From Candidatus Anammoximicrobium sp. (GTDB lineage Bacteria; Planctomycetota; Planctomycetia; Pirellulales; Pirellulaceae), in NCBI GenBank assembly GCA_012515235.1, contig JAAYYU010000191.1, positions 1-64,000 of the forward strand: DNA of 64,000 bases. The letters run 5' to 3'. The translations under genes and the position numbers were made by a program. The first letter of the stretch is position 1; each line of letters begins with the position of its first letter. Positions 55,782 through 64,000 of the stretch are shown here, piece after piece. The notes under the pieces are model-generated. The model had not been told where the DNA came from, did not search any database, and saw nothing but the letters and a program-made list of their open reading frames with translations.

Positions 55782-58637
55782 TTAGTCTTGATTCCGGGCG
55801 TTGGCCAGCGGTTCTCCGCGGACACACAGCGTGACTTCGGCGCGGGCCGACGCGGCGTCGCCGGGCGTGCTGGCAAACCGCACCCGGTTTTCGCCCGCAG
55901 CAATCCGCAGCGTTCCTTGCGGAGCGACTTGCCCCAGCACGTCGCCGTTGGGGTCGAAGTGGCGCACGCCGCCGGACCAGTCGCTCTCCAGGTACTCGTC
56001 GGGTTGCAGCGACACCGGGAACACCTGCTTCTGGCCACCCGCCTCCAGGGTTGGGGAAACCAGCGGCAGAGCCCGTTCCTCTAGCGCCTCGATCCGGCCG
56101 ATCCAGCAAGCGGCCTTGGCGCCCGGCGGCAGGCCGTTGAAGTACACATGGCACTGCTTGACACTGTTGTACACGTTCCTGCACGTGTACATCAGGTCGG
56201 TGAACCGGTAGGGCCACTTGTAGTCGAAAAAGCGATCGTCTTCGGGCGGGTCGAGCACGATGTAAGTCCAACCGCGATTTTCCAGTGGGATGTAGTGGTC
56301 GCGTCTGCAATCGGTGCCAGCCAGTTGCACATTGAGAACGCCGCCCTGTCCCTCGGTGCGAATCCACAGACCCAAGCGACGGTGCTTGGTCAGGTTCAGC
56401 GGCTGGGGAAACGCCAGCGTGGCTTGGCACCAAGCGGACCGCGACGTGCCGCGGTTTTCGACCCGATAGCAGAACGCGCCGCCGCCGTCGGGCGACTTCT
56501 CGGCCGCAGGCTCGACGCTTTGCACAAGCTCGGCTGCGGCGGATCCGGCCGGCTGGAACGGGAGCCCGGCGGCCGGGTCGGCCAGCACCAGATTGCCTTT
56601 CGATCCGAACGGCGCCAGGGCCGTCCGGGCGCGGATGCGGACCCACGGCGATTGCTCCCCGTGCGGGTTCACATACGTCCATTCGCTCCGTTCGGGCCGA
56701 GCGGCGTCGACCACGCGCGGCGGGCCGAACTGCAACGGCCGCAGGTCCCAGCCGCCATCGGCCGCACGCTCCAAGACGTGCTCCGCCATCGGCCGGCGGA
56801 GTTCCGCGCAGGCCGCCTCGGTGAAGTAGTTGCGGCGTTTCAGTTCGTCGCACGTGCGGATGATCTCCCGCATCTCCGGCATCCGCTTGTTGGCCGACAG
56901 GTTGTTGGCGTGGACGCTGAACGAGATGGGAGCCTTGCCGCCCAGGGCCTTCAAGCACAGCAGTTCGACCTCGTCGGGCGTCACGGCGTCGGTCGCCACG
57001 GAGTGCGTGTGGGGCGCGAACCAGCCCACGTCGCCGGTCAACAGGTTCCGCGCCCAGCCGGCCGGGTTCTGGCCTTTGAACCGCAGCGTGTACGCGCGGC
57101 GGCCGAAATAGATCGGGTCGTAGCTGGGGCTGCCCCGCGAGATTACGTGCCACGACAGGTGCGTGTAAAGGGCGTTGCCCTCCAGGATCACGGGCTTGCG
57201 GAGCCGCGACTGGACGCCCAGCGCGATCCGGCCCTGGTTGCGCCAGTGCGGCGGCTGGACCGCGACCTCCTCGCCGCCGTCGAAGTACGACATATCGGCC
57301 CCCACTTCGTTGAACACGTGCGCGATGCGGTCGCAGATTTCGTCGATCATCGTGCTGTTGACATCCGGACAGTACACGGTGTGGCCCCAAATGGGAAAGC
57401 AGTTCAGCAGGTGGCCGACACGGGTCCCTTCCGCGTGCGCGACGACCGTGGTCTTGTGCAACCCGCGTTGGCACTGGGCGAAGCCGTTGGGCGTGAGCTT
57501 CTCGTAGCGGACGATTTCGCCCTCGATGTACAGATCCCCCTTCTCCGGCCAGCCGCCGGCCGACTCCCGCACGCGGATTTCGGTGCTGGTTGTATCCAGC
57601 GGAGCCGCCAGCGTCGCGTGGCGGTTCTGCAGCAAGCGCGGATCGGCCTTGGGCGTAATGTAGGGATCGTTTTTGGAGCCCCAGCCGACCATGCCCTGCA
57701 TCACGTGCATGCCGAGTTGCATCCCGGCGGCGTGAACCTTGTCGGCCACGGCCTTGAGGCCCGCCAGCCCGTCGGGGAACTGGGCCGGGTTGGGCTCGTA
57801 CGACGGCGTGCTCCGCTCCCAGAAGATCTCGATACAGCCGAACCCGCCCCGCGCGAACTCGATCACCTGGTCGATGTTCTGCTGGTTCACGCCGCCGCAC
57901 ATCAGGTAGGAGGCGAACCGCTCCGGCGCCCGCTTGATCCACACCCCGTTGATCGTCGGGTGTGGCAGTCCTTGCTCCAACTCGACGGTTTCGATCGCGT
58001 CCAACAGCTTGCTGGCCGGTTCCGGTCCGCCGGTCGGCACGCCGATGATCGCCACCTTGGCCCCCACGATGCCGTACTCGCGGTACGCCCGCGCCGTGGG
58101 CACGCCGTGCGAGCCGCCGTCGGTACGGTCGTTGCAGGCCAGCACGCAGGCCGCAAAGCGTTCATCCCACGCCGCGTTGACCAGCGCCCCAACGTTCTCG
58201 TTCATCTTCACGCGCAGGTTGCACAACTGGAGCCAATCCAATTCCCCGCCCGACACGCCGGTCACGGCCAGCGTGAAATACCGCCGCCGGATCTCGACCT
58301 TGGCCGTGACTTGGCTCGGACAGTCAGCAAAAGAGACGCTCAGCACGTCGCCGTTCAATTCGACCTTCGACGCAGCGAACGTCTTCTGCCCTTGCCCCGC
58401 CACCATGAACGGCGCGCCCGCTTGGGCATAGTCCTGCTTGTCAGCCAAGTTGACCAACGCCCGGTTCTTCCCGTCCGTGCCGATCTCGTACCGGCAGACC
58501 TCATTCTCCAGCGTCACCGCCTGTCCCGCAAGGCGCGGCGCCGCCGCAGGCTCGGCAGGCTCGGCGCGTCTCGCAGCCAGCAAAAATGCGACGCAACCGA
58601 GCGTTACAACCGCAATCCGAACACATCGCTTCGACAT
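55782..58637 (-). CDS. large secreted glycoside-hydrolase-like protein
   Basis: A 951-residue exported protein with a signal peptide (RIAVVTLGCVAFLLAARRA). Residues 35-220 are beta-sandwich-like. About 226-560 look like a TIM barrel (the FGCIEIFWERS strand, AGMQLGMHVMQGM, then ADMSYFDGGEEVAV near 449, where acidic residues could be catalytic). The C-terminal half is beta-rich, like carbohydrate-binding modules (NLTKHRRLGLWIRTEGQGG). I do not recognise a defined GH family. AGGAGA lies 8 bases before the ATG. Probably co-transcribed with the sulfatase downstream. Confidence 0.75.
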   Translation of the reverse strand: MSKRCVRIAVVTLGCVAFLLAARRAEPAEPAAAPRLAGQAVTLENEVCRYEIGTDGKNRALVNLADKQDYAQAGAPFMVAGQGQKTFAASKVELNGDVLSVSFADCPSQVTAKVEIRRRYFTLAVTGVSGGELDWLQLCNLRVKMNENVGALVNAAWDERFAACVLACNDRTDGGSHGVPTARAYREYGIVGAKVAIIGVPTGGPEPASKLLDAIETVELEQGLPHPTINGVWIKRAPERFASYLMCGGVNQQNIDQVIEFARGGFGCIEIFWERSTPSYEPNPAQFPDGLAGLKAVADKVHAAGMQLGMHVMQGMVGWGSKNDPYITPKADPRLLQNRHATLAAPLDTTSTEIRVRESAGGWPEKGDLYIEGEIVRYEKLTPNGFAQCQRGLHKTTVVAHAEGTRVGHLLNCFPIWGHTVYCPDVNSTMIDEICDRIAHVFNEVGADMSYFDGGEEVAVQPPHWRNQGRIALGVQSRLRKPVILEGNALYTHLSWHVISRGSPSYDPIYFGRRAYTLRFKGQNPAGWARNLLTGDVGWFAPHTHSVATDAVTPDEVELLCLKALGGKAPISFSVHANNLSANKRMPEMREIIRTCDELKRRNYFTEAACAELRRPMAEHVLERAADGGWDLRPLQFGPPRVVDAARPERSEWTYVNPHGEQSPWVRIRARTALAPFGSKGNLVLADPAAGLPFQPAGSAAAELVQSVEPAAEKSPDGGGAFCYRVENRGTSRSAWCQATLAFPQPLNLTKHRRLGLWIRTEGQGGVLNVQLAGTDCRRDHYIPLENRGWTYIVLDPPEDDRFFDYKWPYRFTDLMYTCRNVYNSVKQCHVYFNGLPPGAKAACWIGRIEALEERALPLVSPTLEAGGQKQVFPVSLQPDEYLESDWSGGVRHFDPNGDVLGQVAPQGTLRIAAGENRVRFASTPGDAASARAEVTLCVRGEPLANARNQD

Positions 58638-58739
58638 GACAGTTTCTCCTCTTTTGACGTCCATTGATAGCAAGGGCAGGCCGCCCTGTCCAGCGCGAAC
58701 AGGTCCGCGCGCCTCAGGCATCCCGCGGAAAACAGTCTA

Positions 58740-58839
58740 TCCATGCTGACAAGCAGCGTGGGGGCCGAACGCGTCGCGGGGAGGGACGACGTCTGGTCTT
58801 GAACATGGCTCCACGCTGACAAGCAGCGTGGGGGCCGAA
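58740..58839. repeat. two 30-bp direct repeats that each form a hairpin
   Basis: The units at 58740-58769 and 58810-58839 differ by one base. Each contains CCAYGCTG-ACAAG-CAGCGTGG, an 8-bp stem with a 5-base loop. The period is 70 bp. They lie in the divergent region between the glycosidase-like gene (minus) and the NagB-like gene (plus). Only two units exist, so this is not a CRISPR array. Confidence 0.7.
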
Positions 58840-58990
58840 ATCCGGGAGGTGGTTTTGGCTACCGTCGCAAGGATCGCGGACTGCGGAAGTCGCCACTTTT
58901 GCCGGTGCCCCGATTGCGTTTCTCTGACGCCCGGCTATGCTGGCCTGCAATCCCAAGAGTTACTACGTTCTTAACCATAAGGAACTCGAC

Positions 58991-59923
58991 ATGCCACGGA
59001 AACTTTCTGTCATCTCGCCGGACTGGTGGGACTATACGACGTTGGACCAGGAGATCATCGAGGACGCCGCGCGGCTCACGCCGGAGAAGATGCTGAAGCT
59101 TTCGCGGCCGGGCTTCAAAGTGATCCTGTACGATACGCTTGAGGACTTCTATCTCGCCGAGGCCTTGGAGTACATCCACGCTTGGAAGCAATCCACGGAG
59201 GACAATCCGGTCGGCATCTGCGGTCCCATTGGGCCGACGGAACAGTTGCCGCTGGTCGTGCGGCTGGTCAACGAGTTGGGTTTAATTATCCGCTCCGGGC
59301 ATTTCTGGGGCATGGACGAGTGGATCTTGGACGGGAAGGAGATGCCGGTTTCACATCCGTTGTCCTTCGAGCGTTGCGACCGCGCCATGTGCCTCAGCCG
59401 AATCGACAAGAAGCTCCGCATGCCGGAAGCAAATCTGCATTTCCCCAAGGCCGACACGCGGGAGTATCGCGCCAGTTGGGAAACGGGCGTGCGTTGTGCG
59501 GTGATGCAGGGCGGCCAAGGCGATGTGAAGCATTGGGCCTTCAACGATCCGCCGCGGCGCAAGGGCAAGTGGAAGGACAATCCGCCGCCGCCGGAGGAGT
59601 ACCGCAAGCTGGCGACGCGCATCGTCGATCTGCATCCGCTGACCGTAGCGCAGAACGCGCGCACCAGCGGCGGCGGCAACATCTCGCTGGTGCCCACCCA
59701 AGCCATCAGCGTCGGCCCCCAGGAAACTTGGAAGGCCGAGAAGGTGTCGATCTGGCACGCCGGCACGCACGACAACGCCTTCGGCCAGCGATTGACGTGC
59801 CTGATGATCTCCCAGGGCCTTCCCGATTCGGCGGTGCCGATGTCGCTGCTGGCCGACCATCCCAACGTGCAGTTCAACTACTACCGCGGCGGGATCGGTT
59901 CGTGTACGATCGAGATGCATTGA
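58991..59923 (+). CDS. NagB-superfamily protein (GlcN6P isomerase-like)
   Basis: A 310-residue protein resembling glucosamine-6-phosphate deaminase/6-phosphogluconolactonase folds. The loop GICGPIGPTEQLPLVVRLVNELG is in the place of the substrate-phosphate loop of NagB, and RSGHFWGMDEWI corresponds to its FNMDEY segment. SIWHAGTHDNAFGQRLTC closes the core. It has no signal peptide, so it should act in the cytosol on a sugar phosphate or derivative. The ATG at 58991 has AAGGAA upstream. Confidence 0.7.
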   Translation: MPRKLSVISPDWWDYTTLDQEIIEDAARLTPEKMLKLSRPGFKVILYDTLEDFYLAEALEYIHAWKQSTEDNPVGICGPIGPTEQLPLVVRLVNELGLIIRSGHFWGMDEWILDGKEMPVSHPLSFERCDRAMCLSRIDKKLRMPEANLHFPKADTREYRASWETGVRCAVMQGGQGDVKHWAFNDPPRRKGKWKDNPPPPEEYRKLATRIVDLHPLTVAQNARTSGGGNISLVPTQAISVGPQETWKAEKVSIWHAGTHDNAFGQRLTCLMISQGLPDSAVPMSLLADHPNVQFNYYRGGIGSCTIEMH

Positions 59924-59959
59924 GAGGCGGGCGGGCTTCCAGGCCGGCGCTCACCGCGC

Positions 59960-61138
59960 TCAGTCCGCGGGGCGCCGGCGAGCGATCTTGGGCAGCGTGA
60001 TGGCAAAGGTCGTGCCCGCTGCCGTCTCGCTGCGGAATTCGACCTTGCCGCCCAGGTAGCGTTCTCCCAGCAATTTCATGCTGTGCGCGCCGATGCCCCG
60101 GCCGGATTTGGCCTTCGTGCTGAAGGACCGTTGAAAGACCTGAGCCTGGACATCAGGCGGCATCAGGCCCGGATTGTGGACGCTGAATACGACGTCTTCT
60201 CCGCGTTCCACACAGCGGACGGTGACCGTCTGGCCTTGGGGGATCGCCTCCAGGCCGTTTTTGATCATGTTGCCCAGCACGCGTCCCAGCAAGCGCGCAT
60301 CGGTCACGATCTGTCCCGGCCAGATTTCGGCCAGCGCGATCGCACGGGTGCGGGCCACCGGGTGCCGGGCGTACGTCTTCTGCAAATGCTGCAACAGATC
60401 GCGCGCCGCGACCGGCTGAAAATCGGGCTCTAATTCGCCGGATTCGGCGTACGTCAAGTCGCGTTGGGCGCGGATCTCTTCGACCAACTCCTCGGACAGC
60501 TGAGCCAGTTCGGCCAACTCCTCGTCCTCGGGTGAATCCCGCGGCACGCGATCGCGCAGCAGTTCCGTGTAGCCTTGAATGCTGCCGGCCGTGTTCATCA
60601 CGTCGTGGAAGAACAGGCGAGCCAGGACCGCCAGCCGCTTCTGATCGCTGATGTCCTTCGCCACGCAGATCGTAAACCGTTCGCCGTCCGCCCTTACCGC
60701 CGTCGCGCTGACTTTCAAGTCCAGGGCCGCCCCGCTCGGCTCGGCCAGCGAAATACGGCATTCGCGGGTCACGAAGCTGTCGTTGCGCTGGCTCTCCAAA
60801 ACCGCCTGCACGGCACCGCACAGCGAGCAGTCGGGGGCCGTGCCGCAGCCGTCCGGACCCTGCGGCACGTTTTGGCAGCCCATCAGTTCTCCCAGCCGTT
60901 TGCCGAGCACGGACGGCAGTTTGCAGTCCAGCGTCTCCAGCAGCGCCCGATTGGCCGCGACAATCTGGCGGTGCTCATTCAAGATGACAACCAGGTCCGA
61001 CATCGCGTCGATCGTCCGCTGCAGCAGCGGAATCGAGGCGACCAGCGTTTGTTTACGTTCGAATTCCTGCGGCTCATCCCGCCCCGCCGGGGCGAAATAC
61101 GTCGTCACCGGCAACTCAGACCCGTCAGAGTCGCTCAT
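59960..61138 (-). CDS. PAS-domain sensor histidine kinase
   Basis: A 392-residue soluble kinase without membrane segments. A PAS domain (about 38-165) contains a cysteine cluster at Cys88, 98, 104 and 107 (MGCQNVPQG, then CGTAPDCSLC). The H-box is LARLFFHDVMNTAGSIQGY with His178. The ATP-binding domain has GRVLGNMIKNGLEAI (Asn290, Asn294), HNPGLMPPDV and SGRGIGAHSMKLL. The cysteines suggest a redox, metal or heme-linked signal. It is transcribed divergently from the CsrA-receiver fusion gene 402 bp away, its likely partner. Confidence 0.9.
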   Translation of the reverse strand: MSDSDGSELPVTTYFAPAGRDEPQEFERKQTLVASIPLLQRTIDAMSDLVVILNEHRQIVAANRALLETLDCKLPSVLGKRLGELMGCQNVPQGPDGCGTAPDCSLCGAVQAVLESQRNDSFVTRECRISLAEPSGAALDLKVSATAVRADGERFTICVAKDISDQKRLAVLARLFFHDVMNTAGSIQGYTELLRDRVPRDSPEDEELAELAQLSEELVEEIRAQRDLTYAESGELEPDFQPVAARDLLQHLQKTYARHPVARTRAIALAEIWPGQIVTDARLLGRVLGNMIKNGLEAIPQGQTVTVRCVERGEDVVFSVHNPGLMPPDVQAQVFQRSFSTKAKSGRGIGAHSMKLLGERYLGGKVEFRSETAAGTTFAITLPKIARRRPAD

Positions 61139-61219
61139 TACCTTGTCCTCTCGAAATCTGGATCACCGAGGCTTGCTTGCCCAGCCAACGTGCTTTTCCC
61201 CGACTTACCGGCAGTGCCT

Positions 61220-61248
61220 ATTATGACACGCAAGCCGCTCGAAGTCAT
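61220..61248 (-). promoter_or_regulatory. predicted promoter of the histidine kinase
   Basis: On the minus strand ATGACT (61243-61248), 17 bases, CATAAT (61220-61225), about 80 bp before the kinase ATG. Confidence 0.45.
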
Positions 61249-61348
61249 CGGCAGATGATCACGCCCGGACGACGCCGCGATTGCCGTAAAACCGGGGAGA
61301 GATCCGGACTGGCGTTTCGCAGGCAGCCGGGCAGCCGAAAAACTGATC

Positions 61349-61377
61349 TTGCCCGGATTGGCTCGATGTTTCAAAAT
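61349..61377 (+). promoter_or_regulatory. predicted promoter of the csrA-receiver gene
   Basis: TTGCCC (61349-61354), 17 bases, CAAAAT (61372-61377). This gives a leader of about 160 nt, which contains several GGA triplets, including the AAGGAG ribosome-binding site at 61528-61533. GGA is the core of CsrA binding sites, so autoregulation is possible. Confidence 0.35.
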
Positions 61378-61540
61378 GCGGCCCTGCAAGTCGCAAGGAA
61401 ATGATCTCCACTGCTCGTCTCGTCGCGGACCAGCCGGCATGATGCCGGGCGATTGCTCGCGTGGCAAGGTACGCTCGTTCCTCACCTGCTAGGGACTTGG
61501 CGGCGCCTGGCCTCGGCAAAAATCATAAGGAGATCCGTCC

Positions 61541-62314
61541 ATGCTCGTGCTCACTCGCAAAGAAGCTGAAAAGATCCTCTTACCCACGCTGGGCGTCACC
61601 GTCGAAGTTCTGCGCATCCGCGGCAACAAGGCGCGGATCGGCATTGATGCGCCGGCCGAGATTCCGGTGGTGCGGCAAGAGTTGTCGGGGTTGAAATCGA
61701 TTGAATTCACGGCGGACGTGCCGGCGTCCGTGCAACTCAGCCGGTTGCTCCGCGCCGTCCGGCAGCGAATGGACCGGGCCGCGCTATCGCTGAATTTGTT
61801 GCACCGCCGTTTGGAGGAGTGCGGCGACAGCGAGGCTTTGCAGCTCGTGTTGGACGTCTTTCGCGAACTGGAGTCGCTGGACCGCGACGCCGGGGAAGCT
61901 GTCGAGTCTTCGTCGTCGCCGGTGCCTCGCGCTTTGTTGATCGAAGACGACGAGAACCAGCGTGAAATGTTGGGCGGATTCCTTCGCCTGAACGGTTTCG
62001 ACGTCGCGTCGTCCTGCGATGGCCAGGACGCGTTGGACTACCTCTCGCTGCACGCTCCACCCGACGTCGTGCTGTTGGACATGGTGATGCCGCGCCGCGA
62101 CGGACCGTCGTTTGTCAGGCAGGTCCGCGCCACGGAGGGGCTGTCGCATCTGAAGTTATTCGCCGTCAGCGGCACGGATCCGGCTTCGCTGGGCGTGACC
62201 ACAGGCGTCGGGGGCATCGACGGCTGGTTTCCCAAACCGCTTGACGTGGAACATCTGGTCCAGGTCATGACGGAGGAAGTGGGACCTGGGGCGGCCTTGA
62301 GCGTAGCGACTTGA
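61541..62314 (+). CDS. CsrA fused to response-regulator receiver domain
   Basis: A 257-residue fusion. Residues 1-48 align along their length with CsrA: MLVLTRKEAEKILL, VLRIRGNKARIGIDAP, VVRQEL. Leu4 and Arg45 correspond to the RNA-contacting Leu4 and Arg44 of E. coli CsrA, with one extra residue in the first turn. A helical linker (60-125) leads to a complete receiver domain at 130-247, with acidic pair Asp136/Asp137, phosphoacceptor Asp180 (VVLLDMVMPRRDG), Ser210 (AVSG) and Lys232 (FPKPLD). Phosphorylation should therefore control mRNA binding. AAGGAG is 7 bases before the ATG. The neighbouring divergent kinase is the probable phosphodonor. Confidence 0.9.
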   Translation: MLVLTRKEAEKILLPTLGVTVEVLRIRGNKARIGIDAPAEIPVVRQELSGLKSIEFTADVPASVQLSRLLRAVRQRMDRAALSLNLLHRRLEECGDSEALQLVLDVFRELESLDRDAGEAVESSSSPVPRALLIEDDENQREMLGGFLRLNGFDVASSCDGQDALDYLSLHAPPDVVLLDMVMPRRDGPSFVRQVRATEGLSHLKLFAVSGTDPASLGVTTGVGGIDGWFPKPLDVEHLVQVMTEEVGPGAALSVAT

Positions 62315-62446
62315 TCCAGGGCATACTCCAGGGATACTTGCCGCCAAGTCGAATTGGAGAGGCGTGGCGCAAAGGCCGGACGGGGACAAGCGCTGCGCGA
62401 AAGGGGCCGCGTTGCACCGCCGCCGCGGACTTGGGACCGGCCAAGC

Positions 62447-63328
62447 TCAGAACTCGCCGACCGGCTCGCCGTCGTTCCTCGCCGCCAGCCGTTCCAAGGT
62501 CGTCCCGTCGATGGTCTGGGAGATCAACCGCACCGAGCCATCTGCCAGAACGAACTGTGCGCCGCCCGGATGCTGGCTGGAAAACGCTTGCTCGCCCGCC
62601 CCGTTGATACACCAATCGGGTTCGGCGTTCAAAAACCACGCGCTGTCGCTCAGCCACAGCGTGTTTTCCGTCGGGCCGCGCATCCCGGCCCAGATGGCGC
62701 CTCGTTTGCCGGTCGGGCCGGGATCGAGCCGGCATTCGCCGGCCGCCAGTGTCTGTGAGGAGCCGTCCGTGATGTGTTCGACTGAGACGTGGCTGTTCAC
62801 AAAGAAGGCGCCATTCTGGCGGATCAGGAGCGCGTGCGAAGTGACGAGTTGGGTTTCGTTGCCCAGCACGCCGCGGTAGCTGGACTTGGCGTGGCCGCTC
62901 TTGTGGTGATTCAGGTTGGGGCCGGTGTCGGCCGGACAGACGAAAACCGGCAGCACCTTCTGCGTCTGGTCATTGGGCGTCGTGGCAAACGGCGCTCCGC
63001 CCCCAAACTCGGCCGACATCACTTGAAGGTCGTCGTACAGTCCGTTTTGCTCCAAGTGGGGCAGCAGATACGTCGTCCACGACCAACTGGGCAACCAGCC
63101 GGTGGCTTCGCCGAGGAACGCGGGGGGAAACCCGCTGTGGACTTCGTGATAGTGGTGCAGGGCGATCCCGATTTGCCGCAGATTGCTTTTGCACTGGGCC
63201 GCGCGAGCCGTGCCGCGAGCGGCCTGGACCGCGGGCAGCAGCAACGACACCAAGATCCCGATGATCGCGATGACAACGAGCAGTTCGACCAACGTAAAAG
63301 CCGCAGGTCGCGAACGTCGTCCGTTCAT
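62447..63328 (-). CDS. DUF1559 prepilin-like protein
   Basis: A 293-residue protein with a type IV prepilin N-terminus (AFTLVELLVVIAIIGIL) for cleavage and N-methylation by prepilin peptidase. It continues into the planctomycete DUF1559 domain: CKSNLRQIGIALHHYHEVHSG, then CPADTG, and the closing H-X9-DG pattern in QHPGGAQFVLADGSVR. Such proteins occur in large paralogous sets in planctomycetes and are presumed pseudopilins or surface fibres. It is transcribed alone. Confidence 0.93.
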   Translation of the reverse strand: MNGRRSRPAAFTLVELLVVIAIIGILVSLLLPAVQAARGTARAAQCKSNLRQIGIALHHYHEVHSGFPPAFLGEATGWLPSWSWTTYLLPHLEQNGLYDDLQVMSAEFGGGAPFATTPNDQTQKVLPVFVCPADTGPNLNHHKSGHAKSSYRGVLGNETQLVTSHALLIRQNGAFFVNSHVSVEHITDGSSQTLAAGECRLDPGPTGKRGAIWAGMRGPTENTLWLSDSAWFLNAEPDWCINGAGEQAFSSQHPGGAQFVLADGSVRLISQTIDGTTLERLAARNDGEPVGEF

Positions 63329-63515
63329 CCCAGCGTCCCCCCTGCGAAAGCTGGAGACGAAAAAAGGCCTGAACTACCGGAGGCCCAGCGCCAAGCGTGC
63401 TTGAGCCGCATCACTGACCTGTCAACATATCCCAAACCGCAGACAAAGTCCACTAGCAGCCGACGGGAAACTGACACGGAAAGTCGCTGTCTACGATGGC
63501 ACGGTCGCGCGAAAT

Positions 63516-63612
63516 GGGGTCAGGCTTACAGAATTCAATTTTGGCCGAGCAGCGTCGTGGGACATGGCTGGCACCAAACTCGGCCAAAATTGAATTCTGT
63601 AAGCCTGACCCC
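63516..63612. repeat. palindromic intergenic repeat, copy 3 (core)
   Basis: A 97-bp core with two perfect 34-bp complementary arms, the same orientation as copy 2 (51713-51809) and nearly identical outside the centre. Flank similarity continues on both sides (CACGG ... GTCGC to the left, CGAAACCGTGACTTC to the right). It lies between a DUF1559 gene and the YbaK-like gene, both on the minus strand. Confidence 0.85.
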
Positions 63613-63670
63613 AGCGCCGAAACCGTGACTTCCTAAACGACGCCGCCCGCACTCCGGCCAGCGGTGGGCG

Positions 63671-64000
63671 TCAGCCCGGGGGTGTCCGCGCAATCGCGCC
63701 CAACGTCGCGCCGGTCGCCGCCACGTAGTCCTGGGGCGCCAGGAGGATTTGCGTGCCGCGGATGCCGGCCGAGACGGCGATCGTCGCATACAGAATGGCG
63801 GATTCGTCGAGGTACACCGGATAGTGCTTCTTGCACGCCAGCGCCGTGACGCCTCCGCGGATGTATCCGGTCAGCGATGGCAACTGACTGACCGCCGCCA
63901 ACTCCATGCTGCGATTGCCGGACAATCGCGCCAGGGCCTTCAGATCCAGTTCCTGATCCCCCGGCACCACAGCCAGGACGACGCCGTGCTTGTCGCCCTT
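63671..64000 (-). CDS. ybaK: YbaK/EbsC aminoacyl-tRNA deacylase (partial)
   Basis: The C-terminal 110 residues of a YbaK-type protein, which hydrolyses Cys-tRNA(Pro) mischarged by ProRS. Visible motifs are KHGVVLAVVPGDQELDLK at the window edge, KALARLSG, LTGYIRGGVTALACKK (the YbaK signature with the conserved GYxxGGxxP-like turn, here Ala instead of Pro), and the closing VSAGIRGTQILLAP strand. The frame is open to base 64000, so the start lies beyond the window. Confidence 0.88.
   Translation of the reverse strand, partial: KGDKHGVVLAVVPGDQELDLKALARLSGNRSMELAAVSQLPSLTGYIRGGVTALACKKHYPVYLDESAILYATIAVSAGIRGTQILLAPQDYVAATGATLGAIARTPPG

Noticed and set aside
55744..57942. A 732-codon frame on the minus strand overlapping the large glycosidase-like gene in another phase.
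   Set aside because: Arg/Gly/Pro-rich shadow translation without domains; the 951-residue frame has a signal peptide, ribosome-binding site and folded-protein composition.
58740..58839. Two near-identical 30-bp repeats separated by 40 bp, superficially CRISPR-like.
   Set aside because: There are only two units, each is an internal hairpin, and no cas genes are nearby.

Overview
The window looks like chromosome of a GC-rich planctomycete, most likely Pirellulales-like. The evidence is a giant secreted protein opening with an LEERQLLA-type motif and closing with a dockerin, a DUF1559 prepilin-like protein with the H-X9-DG pattern, a formylglycine sulfatase, a Tat-exported GFO/IDH/MocA oxidoreductase, a DUF4838 glycosidase-like protein, an extended acyl carrier protein, and intergenic palindromic repeats. 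No rRNA, CRISPR array or intact insertion sequence was seen. All assignments come from reading the sequence; no database search was run.

Layout. 0.1-1 kb: a PIN-domain toxin-like gene with a small overlapping partner, then tRNA-Pro(TGG). 1.1-3.1 kb: a parAB operon with three parS sites directly upstream of parA. 3.1-11.4 kb: housekeeping genes (DUF1015 protein, S-adenosylhomocysteine hydrolase, TrpF, a small lipoprotein, a FabF-like ketosynthase, an extended ACP, PTS enzyme I). 11.4-36.3 kb: one 8295-codon gene for a giant modular surface or secreted protein. It contains roughly thirty copies of an FEFD-type repeat, beta-helix and PPC-like modules, a VWA-like domain without the normal MIDAS aspartate, GEVED and cadherin-like repeats, and a C-terminal dockerin. 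37-39.3 kb: a secreted S9 peptidase.

39.5-46 kb is the most coherent accessory system. It is a tightly packed operon of an ArsR-family regulator, an octaheme cytochrome c of the tetrathionate-reductase (OTR) type, a seven-heme membrane-anchored cytochrome, a four-helix cytochrome b, and two YeeE/YedE-type sulfur transporter halves. The second half is fused to a rhodanese fold that lacks its catalytic cysteine and ends in a SoxY-like GGCG tail. I infer a sulfur-compound transport and electron-transfer module that connects to the quinone pool.

46-60 kb holds carbohydrate and sulfated-glycan type functions (GFO/IDH/MocA oxidoreductase, DUF4838 protein, sulfatase, large glycosidase-like protein, NagB-like isomerase). 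An HNH gene pair, a decayed beta-helix pseudogene and several palindromic repeat families lie between them. 60-62.3 kb holds a PAS histidine kinase divergent from a gene that fuses the RNA-binding protein CsrA to a response-regulator receiver domain, which suggests a two-component system acting on translation or mRNA. The window ends with a DUF1559 gene, a third copy of a 97-bp palindrome, and the C-terminal part of a YbaK-type aminoacyl-tRNA deacylase.
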